A DNA stretch of 64,000 bases from CAZLAK01 sp964557545. Its GTDB lineage: Bacteria > Bacillota > Desulfotomaculia > Desulfotomaculales > Pelotomaculaceae. The notes beneath the pieces are model-generated. The model saw only the letters and a list, made by a program, of their open reading frames with translations, did not search any database and had not been told where the DNA came from. Shown in pieces: positions 17,707-25,750 of the stretch. A program made the translations under genes and the position numbers. Positions within the stretch are counted from its first letter, which is position 1. The number at the start of each line of letters is the position of its first letter. The stretch spans positions 10,299 to 74,298 of the forward strand of contig CAZLAK010000004.1 of NCBI GenBank assembly GCA_964557545.1. The letters are read 5' to 3'.

Positions 17707-18813
17707 ATGATGCCTGCCCAGTTGTTTTCTCGTGCGGCTATAATCGGCGTGGGACTGATCGGCGGTTCGCTGGGGCTGGCCGTGCGGGCGCGCCGGCTCG
17801 TGGGTGAGGTGGTGGGCATTGACGAAAGCCAAGACCGGCTCGAGCAGGCCCGGCGCCTGGGGGCGGTCGACGCCGCCGCCGGCCTGGCCGAAGGGGTGCG
17901 CTCTGCCGATCTGATCGTTTTGGCCGTGCCGGTAGGCCGGGTAATAGAGGTTTTGCGGGCTGCCGCCCCGCACTTAAAGCAGGGGGCGGTAGTGACCGAC
18001 GTGGCCAGTGTAAAAGAAGAAATCGTGCGGCGGGCAGAAGAAATACTGCCCGCCGCCAACCCCTTTGTGGGCGGCCACCCCATGACCGGCTCAGAACAAA
18101 AAGGGGTGGAGAACGCCGACCCTTACCTGTTCGAAAACGCCTGCTACGTGCTGACCAGCACGCCGCGCACCGACCGGCAGGCGCTTTTGACCACAGAGAA
18201 GCTGGTGCTGGCCTTGGGGGCGCGCTGCGTTATTTTAACGCCCGAAGAGCACGACCGCGCCGTGGCCGGTGTAAGCCACCTGCCGCACCTGGCGGCCGCC
18301 GCCTTGGCAAACACGGTGGCGGGGGCGGTGGAGAGCCGGCTGGCAGCCGCTTTAGCCGGGGGCGGTTTTAGGGACAGCACCCGCATTGCCGCCGGAGATC
18401 CAGCCCTTTGGTGCGACATCTTGCTTGCCAACCGGGAAAAAGTTGCCGGGTTCTTGCGGGCTTTGCGGGATGAGCTGATCTTTGCCGAGAAGGCAATTTC
18501 TGCCGGTGACCGCCCCTCCCTGGAGGCCTGGCTGGAGCGGGCAGCCGGTTTTAGGCGCCGCCTGCCGGTGAAAGTCAAGGGGCACCGCAGCCAGCTGTAC
18601 TACCTCGTCCTAGACATTCCCGACCAGCCTGGTAGTATTGCTAAGGTGGCTTCCCTTTTGGCCGGTGCCGGCATCAACATTGCCGACATCGAAATAATGC
18701 GGGTGCGCGAGGGTGAGGGGGGCACGGTGAACGTGGGTTTTGCCTCTTACGGCGACTGCAAAGAGGCTTTAGAGGCGCTGCGCGCCGGCGGGGTGAAATG
18801 CCGCTGGAAGTGA
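17707..18813 (+). CDS. tyrA: Prephenate dehydrogenase with C-terminal ACT domain
   Basis: This NAD(P)-dependent enzyme oxidises prephenate to 4-hydroxyphenylpyruvate for tyrosine. It is 368 residues. The Rossmann motif is IIGVGLIGGSLGLAV (residues ~14-28). Catalytic-region motifs are FVGGHPMTGSEQKGVENAD and AVAGVSHLPHLAAAAL. An ACT domain runs from residue ~298 (LYYLVLDIPDQPGSIAKVA), a likely Tyr-binding feedback site. So of the three enzymes only TyrA carries an ACT domain. Start ATG 17707 follows GAAGGGGGCTGG. It is the last gene of the aromatic operon; a promoter and the TPP leader follow. Confidence 0.95.
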   Translation: MMPAQLFSRAAIIGVGLIGGSLGLAVRARRLVGEVVGIDESQDRLEQARRLGAVDAAAGLAEGVRSADLIVLAVPVGRVIEVLRAAAPHLKQGAVVTDVASVKEEIVRRAEEILPAANPFVGGHPMTGSEQKGVENADPYLFENACYVLTSTPRTDRQALLTTEKLVLALGARCVILTPEEHDRAVAGVSHLPHLAAAALANTVAGAVESRLAAALAGGGFRDSTRIAAGDPALWCDILLANREKVAGFLRALRDELIFAEKAISAGDRPSLEAWLERAAGFRRRLPVKVKGHRSQLYYLVLDIPDQPGSIAKVASLLAGAGINIADIEIMRVREGEGGTVNVGFASYGDCKEALEALRAGGVKCRWK

Positions 18814-18873
18814 TCCGGGGGCTGCCTTGTGCCGCCGAGCCATGAAATTTTGCCCGTTTTTAAGTTGATTTTG

Positions 18874-18902
18874 TTGACTTTCTCTTTTTACGGGCATATA
18901 AT
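18874..18902 (+). promoter_or_regulatory. Sigma-A-type promoter of the thi operon
   Basis: TTGACT (18874-18879), 17-bp spacer, exact TATAAT (18897-18902). Followed by a direct repeat AATTGCCAAA at 18913-18922 and 18925-18934, then the TPP riboswitch. Confidence 0.85.
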
Positions 18903-18961
18903 TTAATTGAAAAATTGCCAAAAGAATTGCCAAAGCGCAAAGACAGACAACTGAATACCTG

Positions 18962-19064
18962 GTTGCTGGGGGTGCCGCAAGGCTGAGAGAAGCTATAGGC
19001 GAAAAATTCGCCCGGGCTTCAACCCTTTGAACCTGATGTGGGTAATGCCACCGTAGGGAAGCTG
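18962..19064 (+). promoter_or_regulatory. TPP (thiamin pyrophosphate) riboswitch aptamer
   Basis: The conserved THI-box blocks are present in order: GGGGGTGCCGCAAGGCTGAGA (18968-18988), a variable arm ending ACCCTTTGAACCTGAT (19022-19036), and GGGTAATGCCACCGTAGGGAAG (19040-19061). When TPP is bound the downstream terminators should form and switch off thiSGHEC. Confidence 0.97.
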
Positions 19065-19077
19065 GAGCTTTTGCTGT

Positions 19078-19122
19078 AAAGCTGTGCTGCCGCTTAAAAG
19101 GTGGGCACGGCTTTAGTTTTCT
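19078..19122 (+). terminator. First terminator of the TPP expression platform
   Basis: AAAGCTGTGC (19078-19087) pairs with GCACGGCTTT (19105-19114), followed by AGTTTTCTT. Confidence 0.75.
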
Positions 19123-19125
19123 TAT

Positions 19126-19162
19126 AAAGATGACCCGCACTTAAGGTGGCGGGTCATCTTTT
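19126..19162 (+). terminator. Second, stronger terminator before thiS
   Basis: Perfect 13-bp stem AAAGATGACCCGC (19126-19138) / GCGGGTCATCTTT (19149-19161), 10-nt loop, then a short T tract. It lies 40 nt before thiS and is the likelier TPP-controlled terminator. Confidence 0.8.
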
Positions 19163-19201
19163 GTGAAGAGCAAAATTTCTGACGGCTGGGGGTGGCGGTT
19201 T

Positions 19202-19405
19202 TTGAAGCTTTTAGTCAACGGCCGGGAAGAAGAATTCCCCAAAGAAGTGGGTACTGTTTTGGATTTGCTCCAGCACAAAAGAATCGTGCCGGAGACGGTA
19301 GTGGTGGAGCTGAACGGTTCGGTTTTAAAGAGGGACAGCTGGGGGACAGCGCTCTTAAAAGACGGCGACCGGTTGGAGATTTTACGGTTTGTTGGAGGGG
19401 GATGA
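19202..19405 (+). CDS. thiS: Sulfur carrier protein ThiS
   Basis: This small ubiquitin-like carrier donates sulfur, as a C-terminal thiocarboxylate, to thiazole synthesis. It is 67 residues with the required Gly-Gly terminus (ILRFVGGG; the last residues are GGG) and a beta-grasp pattern (KLLVNGREEEF, VVVELNGSVLKRD, LLKDGDRLEIL). I start it at TTG 19202, 9 nt after the GGGGGTGG SD sequence. An in-frame GTG at 19163 would begin inside the terminator hairpin and add 13 unconserved residues. thiG begins 3 nt downstream. A ThiF-type adenylyltransferase is not present in this operon. Confidence 0.9.
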   Translation: MKLLVNGREEEFPKEVGTVLDLLQHKRIVPETVVVELNGSVLKRDSWGTALLKDGDRLEILRFVGGG

Positions 19406-19408
19406 AAA

Positions 19409-20194
19409 ATGGCGGACGTTGAGCAGGATTTTTTGGAAATAGGAGGCCGTAAGCTAAAGAGCAGGCTCTTTTTGGGAACGGGCAAATTTTCTTCTAACCG
19501 GCTGATACCCGAGGCGGTTAAAGCCAGCGGGGCACAGGTGGTGACGGTGGCGCTGCGCCGCGTCGACCCGGGATTTGAAGAGGAGAACATCGCCTCTTAC
19601 GTTCCCCAGGACTGCATTTTAATGCCCAACACTTCTGGCGCCAGGAATGCCGCGGAAGCCGTGAGGATTGCCCGTCTGGCCAGGGAGGCAGGCTGCGGCA
19701 ACTGGGTGAAAATTGAGGTTATTACGGATAACCGCTACCTCCTGCCGGATAACTACGAAACCATCAAAGCTACCGAGATCCTGGCGGCCGAGGGCTTTGT
19801 GGTGCTGCCCTATATGAGCCCCGACCTCACCGTGGCCAGAAAGCTGGTGGAAGCCGGGGCAGCGGCGGTCATGCCGCTGGGCGCGCCCATCGGCTCCAAC
19901 CGGGGGCTTAGGACTAAGGAACTGGTGAGGATTTTGGTTGAGGAAATACCGGTTCCGGTGATCGTGGACGCGGGTCTGGGCCGGCCGTCGGAGGCGGCCG
20001 AGGCCATGGAGATGGGGGTGGCCGCCGTGCTGGTCAACACGGCCATTGCTACGGCCGGCGATCCGGTAGCCATGGCCCGCGCCTTTGGTTTGGCGGTAGA
20101 GGCGGGGAGGCTGGCTTACCTGGCGGGGCCCGGCGAGGTGGTGGAGTACGCCCGCGCCTCCTCACCGCTCACCGGCTTTCTGCGGGACGATTAA
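19409..20194 (+). CDS. thiG: Thiazole synthase ThiG
   Basis: This enzyme forms the thiazole phosphate ring from deoxyxylulose-5-phosphate, ThiS thiocarboxylate and the ThiH-derived glycine imine. It is a 261-residue TIM-barrel protein. [10 protein letters not shown] is at the N-terminus. The Schiff-base lysine lies in [16 protein letters not shown]. Phosphate-binding loops are [13 protein letters not shown] and [20 protein letters not shown], followed by [16 protein letters not shown] 19409 follows GGAGGGGG and the gene is translationally close to thiS. Second gene of the TPP-controlled operon. Confidence 0.97.
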   Translation: MADVEQDFLEIGGRKLKSRLFLGTGKFSSNRLIPEAVKASGAQVVTVALRRVDPGFEEENIASYVPQDCILMPNTSGARNAAEAVRIARLAREAGCGNWVKIEVITDNRYLLPDNYETIKATEILAAEGFVVLPYMSPDLTVARKLVEAGAAAVMPLGAPIGSNRGLRTKELVRILVEEIPVPVIVDAGLGRPSEAAEAMEMGVAAVLVNTAIATAGDPVAMARAFGLAVEAGRLAYLAGPGEVVEYARASSPLTGFLRDD

Positions 20195-20254
20195 AAGAAA
20201 TTGAAAGAACGGGAAAAACTGGGCGTATTTTAGTTGGCAGGAGATGAGCTGGCT

Positions 20255-21355
20255 GTGAGTTTTTACGAGGTTTTAAAGGTTTACAAAGACTTTGACTTTG
20301 AGGAATTTTTCAGGCGCGTAAGACCCGTCGATGTAAAAAGGGTGCTGGCCAAAGACCGCCTGAACGAGCGGGATTACCTTGTGCTGCTTTCACCGGAGGC
20401 CGAAGCCTTTTTAGAAGAAATGGCCCAAAAGGCCCACCGCCTGACGGTGCAGCACTTCGGCCGGACTATCCTCCTCTACACGCCGCTTTACATCTCTGAC
20501 TACTGCGTGAACAGCTGTCTCTACTGTGGTTTTAGGGCTGAAAACCCGGTAAATAGGAAAAAGCTTTCGCCGGACGAGGTGGAGGAAGAGGCGCGCCTTA
20601 TAGCTTCTACCGGTTTAAAGCACATCCTCGTCTTGACCGGCGAGTCGCGCCGCCACTCACCCGTTTCTTACATTAAAGAGTGCGTGGAGGTGCTAAAGAA
20701 ATACTTCACTTCTATCAGTATTGAAATTTACCCGCTTTACGAGGAGGAGTACGCCGAACTCATTGCCGCCGGTGTAGACGGCATCACCGTATACCAGGAA
20801 GTGTACGACGAGGAGGTTTACGCCCAGCTGCACCCGTCAGGACCTAAGCGCAACTTCCGCTTTCGCCTGGATGCCCCGGAGCGGGCCTGCCGGGCAGGGA
20901 TGCGCACCGCCAACGTGGGGGCTCTATTGGGCCTGCATTACTGGCGCAGCGAGGCCTTTTTCACCGGCCTGCACGCCTGTTACTTACAGGACGTTTTTCC
21001 AGCCGTGGAGGTAAGCATATCGCCGCCGCGCCTTCGCCCCCACTTGGGAAATTTTGTCCCGCGCGAACGCGTGACGGACAAAAACCTCGTCCAGTACATC
21101 CTGGCATTTAGACTGTTCATGCCGCGCGGCGGCATTACCATTTCCACCCGCGAGCGGCCGGAACTGCGCGACCGCCTGGTCAAACTGGGGGCCACGCGCA
21201 TGTCGGCCGGCTCGTGCACTGCTGTCGGGGGGCGCGTGCAAAAAGATCGCACCGGCCAGTTCGACATATTCGATTGTCGCAGTGTGGCCGAAATGGCGGC
21301 CATGCTCTACTCCCAGGGCTACCAGCCGGTTTATAAGGACTGGCAGCTGTTATAG
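20255..21355 (+). CDS. thiH: 2-iminoacetate synthase ThiH (radical SAM)
   Basis: This enzyme cleaves tyrosine to p-cresol and dehydroglycine, the anaerobic source of the thiazole C-N unit. It is 366 residues from GTG 20255 ([15 protein letters not shown], 11 nt after AGGAG). A TTG at 20234 would add 7 residues with a poor SD. The radical SAM cluster is [10 protein letters not shown] (CxxxCxxC, ~residue 87). Other typical parts are [27 protein letters not shown] and the C-terminal [12 protein letters not shown]. Using ThiH rather than the oxidase ThiO fits an anaerobe. It partners ThiG. Confidence 0.96.
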   Translation: MSFYEVLKVYKDFDFEEFFRRVRPVDVKRVLAKDRLNERDYLVLLSPEAEAFLEEMAQKAHRLTVQHFGRTILLYTPLYISDYCVNSCLYCGFRAENPVNRKKLSPDEVEEEARLIASTGLKHILVLTGESRRHSPVSYIKECVEVLKKYFTSISIEIYPLYEEEYAELIAAGVDGITVYQEVYDEEVYAQLHPSGPKRNFRFRLDAPERACRAGMRTANVGALLGLHYWRSEAFFTGLHACYLQDVFPAVEVSISPPRLRPHLGNFVPRERVTDKNLVQYILAFRLFMPRGGITISTRERPELRDRLVKLGATRMSAGSCTAVGGRVQKDRTGQFDIFDCRSVAEMAAMLYSQGYQPVYKDWQLL

Positions 21356-21403
21356 AGGGATGTTACCAGGCATATCTTGCCGGAAAAGAGGGGGTGTTGT
21401 AAA

Positions 21404-22066
21404 GTGAATAAAAGGACAGCTTTGGATATTTTTTTAGCGGCAGACCTCTACGGGATTACGGCCGAAGAGTACTCGCTGGGGAGGAAAAACCCGGAGGTCG
21501 TCAAAATGATGGTAGACGCCGGGATTAAAGTAATACAGTACCGGGAAAAAGACAAAAAGATGCGCGCCAAGTACGAGGAGTGCCTGGAGATCCGGAAAAT
21601 TACGGAAAGCGCTGGCGCCGTTTTCATCGTCAACGACCACCCGGACCTGGCCCTCCTGGCAGGGGCAGACGGCGTGCATTTGGGCCAGGAGGACCTGCCG
21701 CCGGAAAAGGTGAGGGAGCTGGTGGGGGGAGAAATGCTCATCGGCCTTTCCACCCACTCCCCGGAGCAGGCCAGGGCGGCCGAAGAGTGCGGTGCCGTGG
21801 ACTACATCGGCGTAGGCCCGATTTTCCCCACCAGCACCAAAAAGGACGTCTGTGCTCCCGTCGGGTTTTCTTACCTGGATTATGTGGTCAAAAATATCCG
21901 CCTTCCCTTTGTGGCCATCGGCGGCATCAAAGAGCACAATGCCGGCGAGGTTTGGCGCAGGGGGGCGCGCTGCCTGGCCATGGTGACCGAAATCGTAGGG
22001 GCCGAAGATATTGCCGGCAAGGTGAAAAGTTTGCGCGCCGTGCGCCGGCAGGCACTAGGTTATTGA
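21404..22066 (+). CDS. thiE: Thiamine-phosphate synthase ThiE
   Basis: This enzyme couples hydroxymethylpyrimidine pyrophosphate with thiazole phosphate. It is 220 residues from GTG 21404, 9 nt after GAGGGGG; the frame reads back 9 codons more without an SD. TIM-barrel motifs include IKVIQYREKDK, VFIVNDHPDLALLAGADGVHLGQ with the pyrophosphate/Mg-binding ND and HLGQED, LIGLSTHSPEQA, YIGVGPIFPTSTKKDV and FVAIGGIKEHN. The N-terminal ~20 residues (AADLYGITAEEYSLGRKNPE) are typical of the clostridial subgroup. Kinases ThiD and ThiM are not in the window. Confidence 0.94.
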   Translation: MNKRTALDIFLAADLYGITAEEYSLGRKNPEVVKMMVDAGIKVIQYREKDKKMRAKYEECLEIRKITESAGAVFIVNDHPDLALLAGADGVHLGQEDLPPEKVRELVGGEMLIGLSTHSPEQARAAEECGAVDYIGVGPIFPTSTKKDVCAPVGFSYLDYVVKNIRLPFVAIGGIKEHNAGEVWRRGARCLAMVTEIVGAEDIAGKVKSLRAVRRQALGY

Positions 22067-22081
22067 GGAGGGTTAATTAAC

Positions 22082-23374
22082 GTGGAGTACGCAACGCAAA
22101 TGGAAGCGGCCCGCCTGGGTATAGTTACAAAGCAGATGGAAGCGGTGGCCCGCGAAGAAGGGGTAGATGTCCAAAAGCTCCGCCGGCTTATTGCCGGGGG
22201 CAAAGTGGTCATTCCGGCCAACAAAAACCATGCCTCTTTAAAGCCCTGCGGTATAGGGGAGGGGTTGCGCACCAAGATTAACGTCAACCTGGGCATATCC
22301 GGCGACCGCCGCGATGTGGAGCTGGAGCTGGCCAAGGCGCGGCTGGCTGTAGAACTTAAAGCGGACGCCGTCATGGACTTGAGCTGCTACGGCCGGACGG
22401 AAGAATTCCGCCGCCGCTTGGTAGAGACCGTGCCCTGTGCCGTAGGCACAGTGCCGGTCTACGATGTCACGGGCTTTTGCGGTAAAGAGCTAAAAGACGT
22501 TGATCCGGACGATTTTCTGCGGGTAGTGGAAAAGCACGCCCAGGACGGGGTGGACTTTATGACCATCCACGCCGGTATAAACCGCGAGACGGCGGCCAGG
22601 TTTAAAAAGAACCCCCGCCTCACCAATATCGTCTCCCGGGGCGGCTCAATTATCTTTGTGTGGATGGAGCTGACCGGCCGGGAAAACCCGTTTTACGAGT
22701 ACTACGACGATCTTCTCGCCATCTGCCGGTGCTACGACGTGACCATCAGTTTAGGCGACGCCTGCCGGCCCGGCTCTTTAAAAGACGCCACCGACGCCTC
22801 CCAGGTGCAGGAGCTCATCGTCTTAGGAGAACTCACCAAAAGGGCGTGGGAGAAGGACGTCCAGGTGATGATTGAGGGGCCGGGTCACATGCCGCTAAAT
22901 GAGATTGCCGCTAATATGCTTTTGGAAAAGAAGCTGTGCCACGGCGCGCCGTTTTACGTCTTAGGGCCCCTGGTGACGGACGTGGCGCCCGGCTACGACC
23001 ACATCACCAGTGCTATCGGCGGGGCCATTGCCGCCGCCAGCGGGGCTGACTTCCTCTGCTACGTCACCCCGGCCGAACACTTGCGGCTGCCCACCTTGGA
23101 AGACATGAAAGAGGGTATTATCGCTGCCCGCATCGCCGCCCACGCCGCCGACATCGCCAAGGGGATACCCGGGGCAAGGGACTGGGACGACGCCATGAGC
23201 GAGGCCAGGCGCAACCTCGACTGGGAGAAAATGTTTGAGCTGGCCCTGGACCCGGAAAAGGCCAGGCGCTACCGCCGGGAGTCGCAGCCCGCGGAAGAGG
23301 ACACCTGCACCATGTGCGGCGACAAGTGCGCCGTGCGCAATATGAACAGGGTGCTGGCGGGCGCTGTTGTTTAA
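22082..23374 (+). CDS. thiC: Phosphomethylpyrimidine synthase ThiC
   Basis: This non-canonical radical SAM enzyme rearranges aminoimidazole ribotide to hydroxymethylpyrimidine phosphate. It is 430 residues, the short form without the N-terminal extension. Conserved parts include [66 protein letters not shown] and [11 protein letters not shown]. The C-terminal 4Fe-4S motif is [12 protein letters not shown] (CxxCxxxxC). Start GTG 22082 follows GAGGAGGG. Last gene of the TPP-controlled thiSGHEC operon. Its TAA lies inside a 10-bp tandem duplication (23366-23385). Confidence 0.97.
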   Translation: MEYATQMEAARLGIVTKQMEAVAREEGVDVQKLRRLIAGGKVVIPANKNHASLKPCGIGEGLRTKINVNLGISGDRRDVELELAKARLAVELKADAVMDLSCYGRTEEFRRRLVETVPCAVGTVPVYDVTGFCGKELKDVDPDDFLRVVEKHAQDGVDFMTIHAGINRETAARFKKNPRLTNIVSRGGSIIFVWMELTGRENPFYEYYDDLLAICRCYDVTISLGDACRPGSLKDATDASQVQELIVLGELTKRAWEKDVQVMIEGPGHMPLNEIAANMLLEKKLCHGAPFYVLGPLVTDVAPGYDHITSAIGGAIAAASGADFLCYVTPAEHLRLPTLEDMKEGIIAARIAAHAADIAKGIPGARDWDDAMSEARRNLDWEKMFELALDPEKARRYRRESQPAEEDTCTMCGDKCAVRNMNRVLAGAVV

Positions 23375-23423
23375 GGTTGTTTAAAAGGAGCATTTTTAAA
23401 GAATTTGCCCTTCAAGAAGTATT

Positions 23424-23479
23424 AACCCCTCCCGACGGTGTGGTAAAATTTTAACAGCAAGTAAATGACGGGAGGGGTT
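23424..23479 (+). promoter_or_regulatory. Perfect 11-bp inverted repeat occluding the SD of the macro-domain gene
   Basis: AACCCCTCCCG (23424-23434) and CGGGAGGGGTT (23469-23479) flank a 34-nt loop and are followed by TTTT and ATG 23484. The 3' arm contains the SD sequence GGAGGGG, so pairing would hide it. The T run makes it resemble a terminator of the thi operon as well. Confidence 0.7.
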
Positions 23480-23483
23480 TTTT

Positions 23484-24038
23484 ATGGAAGCGAGAGTAGG
23501 TACGGCGGTATTAAAAATTGTGCAGGGAGATATTACCAAGGCAGACACGGAGGCCATTGTAAACGCGGCCAACCCCAGCCTGATGGGCGGCGGCGGGGTG
23601 GACGGGGCCATTCACCGCGCCGGCGGGCCGCAGATCCTGGAGGAGTGCAAGGCCATCCGCGCCCAGCGGGGCCCGCTGCCGACAGGTCAAGCGGTTATCA
23701 CCACCGGCGGCAAGCTAAAGGCCCGCTACGTTATCCACACCGTGGGGCCGGTTTGGTACGGCGGCAGCCACAACGAGGACAACCTCTTGTGTGACGCTTA
23801 CCGAAACAGCTTAGCGCTGGCCAAAGAAAAGGGCATCCGTTCGGTGTCTTTCCCTTCCATCAGCACCGGCGCCTACGGTTTTCCCATCGAGCGGGCGGCG
23901 CGCCTTGCTCTGCGCACGGTGGTCGATTTTCTGCTGACTAACCCAGGCTTGGAAGAGGTGCGCTTTGTGCTCTTCGGCGAGGAGGCGGAAAAAGTATTTC
24001 TGGCGGCCTGGGAGGAAGTGAGCAAAGAACTGGGCTGA
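23484..24038 (+). CDS. Macro-domain protein (O-acetyl-ADP-ribose deacetylase type)
   Basis: This 184-residue single macro domain is likely to hydrolyse O-acetyl-ADP-ribose or remove ADP-ribose. Ligand-loop motifs are IVNAANPSLMGGGGVDGAIHRA (residues ~25-46), TGQAVITTGGKL, VIHTVGPVW and PSISTGAYGFP with the pyrophosphate loop STGAYG. ATG 23484 is preceded by GGAGGGG inside an inverted repeat. It may be a single gene, or low-level readthrough from thiC could reach it. O-acetyl-ADP-ribose is the sirtuin by-product, and a sirtuin gene occurs at 53299, an inferred functional link only. Confidence 0.93.
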   Translation: MEARVGTAVLKIVQGDITKADTEAIVNAANPSLMGGGGVDGAIHRAGGPQILEECKAIRAQRGPLPTGQAVITTGGKLKARYVIHTVGPVWYGGSHNEDNLLCDAYRNSLALAKEKGIRSVSFPSISTGAYGFPIERAARLALRTVVDFLLTNPGLEEVRFVLFGEEAEKVFLAAWEEVSKELG

Positions 24039-24071
24039 TAATACGTGCAGTATTGTTGGGTTTTTAGATCC

Positions 24072-24103
24072 AAGGGGCGCCCGGCGGGCGCCCTTTAGTA
24101 TTT
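24072..24103 (+). terminator. Terminator after the macro-domain gene
   Basis: GGGCGCCC (24075-24082) - GGC - GGGCGCCC (24086-24093), with AAG/TTT extension, then TTTAGTATTTGTG. The T tract is short. Confidence 0.7.
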
Positions 24104-24142
24104 GTGCGGCAAAGGCAAAATCCGCTTGTTTTAAATAAGTAA

Positions 24143-24176
24143 AATATAATATAATAAAAAACAAATATTATTATAT
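24143..24176 (+). promoter_or_regulatory. A+T-rich dyad upstream of acr3, candidate ArsR operator
   Basis: ATATAATATAATA ... TATTATTATAT form an imperfect inverted repeat overlapping -10-like TATAAT sequences. Related A+T-rich stretches precede arsR (26978-26994) and the permease gene (25700-25735). Binding by the ArsR encoded at 27073 is inferred. Confidence 0.4.
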
Positions 24177-24294
24177 GATTAATAGGATATTTTTAAGGGG
24201 GCTGGTCAACGTGCGTTGAACTGGGTAAGGGCTGGCACATTGTGGCTTATAAGGAAAATAAGGTTCACCGTACTGAGTAGGGGGGTAGAAACAC

Positions 24295-25365
24295 ATGACT
24301 GATTCGGTAACGGGAAAACTCAATTTTCTGGACCGGTACTTAACCCTGTGGATTTTTTTGGCGATGGCGCTGGGTGTGGGAGGCGGTTATATTTACCCGC
24401 AGATAGCTAACTTTTGGGGTAAGTTCCAGGTGGGTACTACCAATATCCCCATTGCCATCGGTCTAATTATCATGATGTACCCGCCCCTGGCGAGGGTGAA
24501 GTACGAAGAAATAGGCAAAGTGTTTACCAACGGCAAAGTCATGGTCTTAAGCCTGGTGCAGAACTGGTTTATCGGCCCGCTTATAATGTTTTTTCTGGCG
24601 ATTGCCTTCCTGCGGGGCTACCCGGAATACATGGCCGGCCTCATCCTCATCGGCCTGGCCCGCTGCATCGCCATGGTTATAGTCTGGAACGGGCTGGCCA
24701 AGGGCGACTCTGAATACGCTGCCGCCCTGGTAGCGCTGAACTCTATTTTTCAAGTGCTGTTTTTTTCGGTGTACGCTTATTTTTTCATCACTCTGATGCC
24801 TCAGTGGTTTGGCCTTAAATCTTCGGAAGTGCACATTTCGATGGGAGAAGTGGCCAAAAGCGTTTTCATTTACCTCGGCATACCTTTTTTGGCCGGTGTT
24901 ATCACCCGTTTTTCTCTCATGCCGGTAAAGGGCAAAGAATGGTATGACAAGCAGTTCATGCCCAAAATCGGCCCTTTAACCTTAATTGCTCTGCTGTTTA
25001 CCATCCTGGTGATGTTCTCTTTGAAGGGCAATTACATTGTTACCCTGCCGATAGATGTGGTCAGGGTGGCCGTTCCGCTGACTTTGTACTTTTTAATTAT
25101 GTTTTTAATTTCTTTCTTTATAAGCAAAAAATTGGGTATAAATTACGAGCAGGCCACGACCCTGTCCTTTACTGCTGCCAGCAACAACTTTGAACTGGCC
25201 ATTGCGGTAGCCGTGGCGGTTTTCGGCATCAATTCAGGACAGGCTTTTGCCGCGGTAATCGGTCCGCTGATCGAAGTGCCGGTGATGATCTGGCTGGTTA
25301 ACGTGGCCCTTTATTTTAAGAGGAAGTACTTTGCCCAAAAAACTCAGGGAGGTGAGCCTGTTTAG
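24295..25365 (+). CDS. acr3: Arsenite efflux transporter Acr3
   Basis: This integral membrane protein of 356 residues exports arsenite using the proton gradient. About ten transmembrane segments are visible. Family hallmarks are [55 protein letters not shown], the region [21 protein letters not shown] with the essential cysteine, and [18 protein letters not shown] near the end. Start ATG 24295 follows GTAGGGGGG. The stop codon overlaps the GTG of the next gene by one base (TAGTG), so the small thioredoxin-like protein is coupled to it. An ArsC arsenate reductase is not seen nearby. Confidence 0.94.
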   Translation: MTDSVTGKLNFLDRYLTLWIFLAMALGVGGGYIYPQIANFWGKFQVGTTNIPIAIGLIIMMYPPLARVKYEEIGKVFTNGKVMVLSLVQNWFIGPLIMFFLAIAFLRGYPEYMAGLILIGLARCIAMVIVWNGLAKGDSEYAAALVALNSIFQVLFFSVYAYFFITLMPQWFGLKSSEVHISMGEVAKSVFIYLGIPFLAGVITRFSLMPVKGKEWYDKQFMPKIGPLTLIALLFTILVMFSLKGNYIVTLPIDVVRVAVPLTLYFLIMFLISFFISKKLGINYEQATTLSFTAASNNFELAIAVAVAVFGINSGQAFAAVIGPLIEVPVMIWLVNVALYFKRKYFAQKTQGGEPV

Positions 25366-25607
25366 TGCAAATAAAAGTTTTGGGCACCGGCTGTCCCAAG
25401 TGCCGCGCCCTTTACAGCGCTGTCGGTGAAACGGTAAAAGAGATGGGTTTACAGGCCGAAGTCGTGAAGGTGGAAGATATAAAAGAGATCTTAGAAGCCG
25501 GTGTAATGCTGACTCCCGGCCTCATAGTCAACGGCAAGCTCAAAGCGAGCGGGAAAGTTCCGTCCAAAGCAGAACTGAAGCGCTATATTGAAGAGGAGCT
25601 AAAATAA
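25365..25607 (+). CDS. Small thioredoxin-like protein (TM0996/MTH895 family)
   Basis: This 80-residue redox protein has a glutaredoxin-like fold: MQIKVLGTGCPKCRALY with the active CxxC at C10/C13, a helix, then VMLTPGLIVNGKLKASGKVP with the cis-proline loop (TPG) and a final helix. Such proteins are often encoded next to DUF318/ArsP-type permeases and arsenic genes, which is the setting here. It overlaps the acr3 stop by one base and is followed by a terminator. A role in reducing metalloid or organoarsenical substrates is plausible but unproven. Confidence 0.88.
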   Translation: MQIKVLGTGCPKCRALYSAVGETVKEMGLQAEVVKVEDIKEILEAGVMLTPGLIVNGKLKASGKVPSKAELKRYIEEELK

Positions 25608-25627
25608 TTTTAAGGATAAATGTGATG

Positions 25628-25658
25628 AAAAAAGACACGGCCAGCCCGTGTCTTTTTT
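25628..25658 (+). terminator. Terminator after acr3 and the thioredoxin-like gene
   Basis: AAAAAAGACACGG-CCAGC-CCGTGTCTTTTTT, 21 nt after the stop codon. Confidence 0.95.
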
Positions 25659-25750
25659 GCCTGTGGTGTGCTTTTGGGGTGTTGCGTTGGCAAGAACTAT
25701 ATGTTAATATTCTAATACAATTAATACTTTTAAAAAGAGGAGATATGTGA

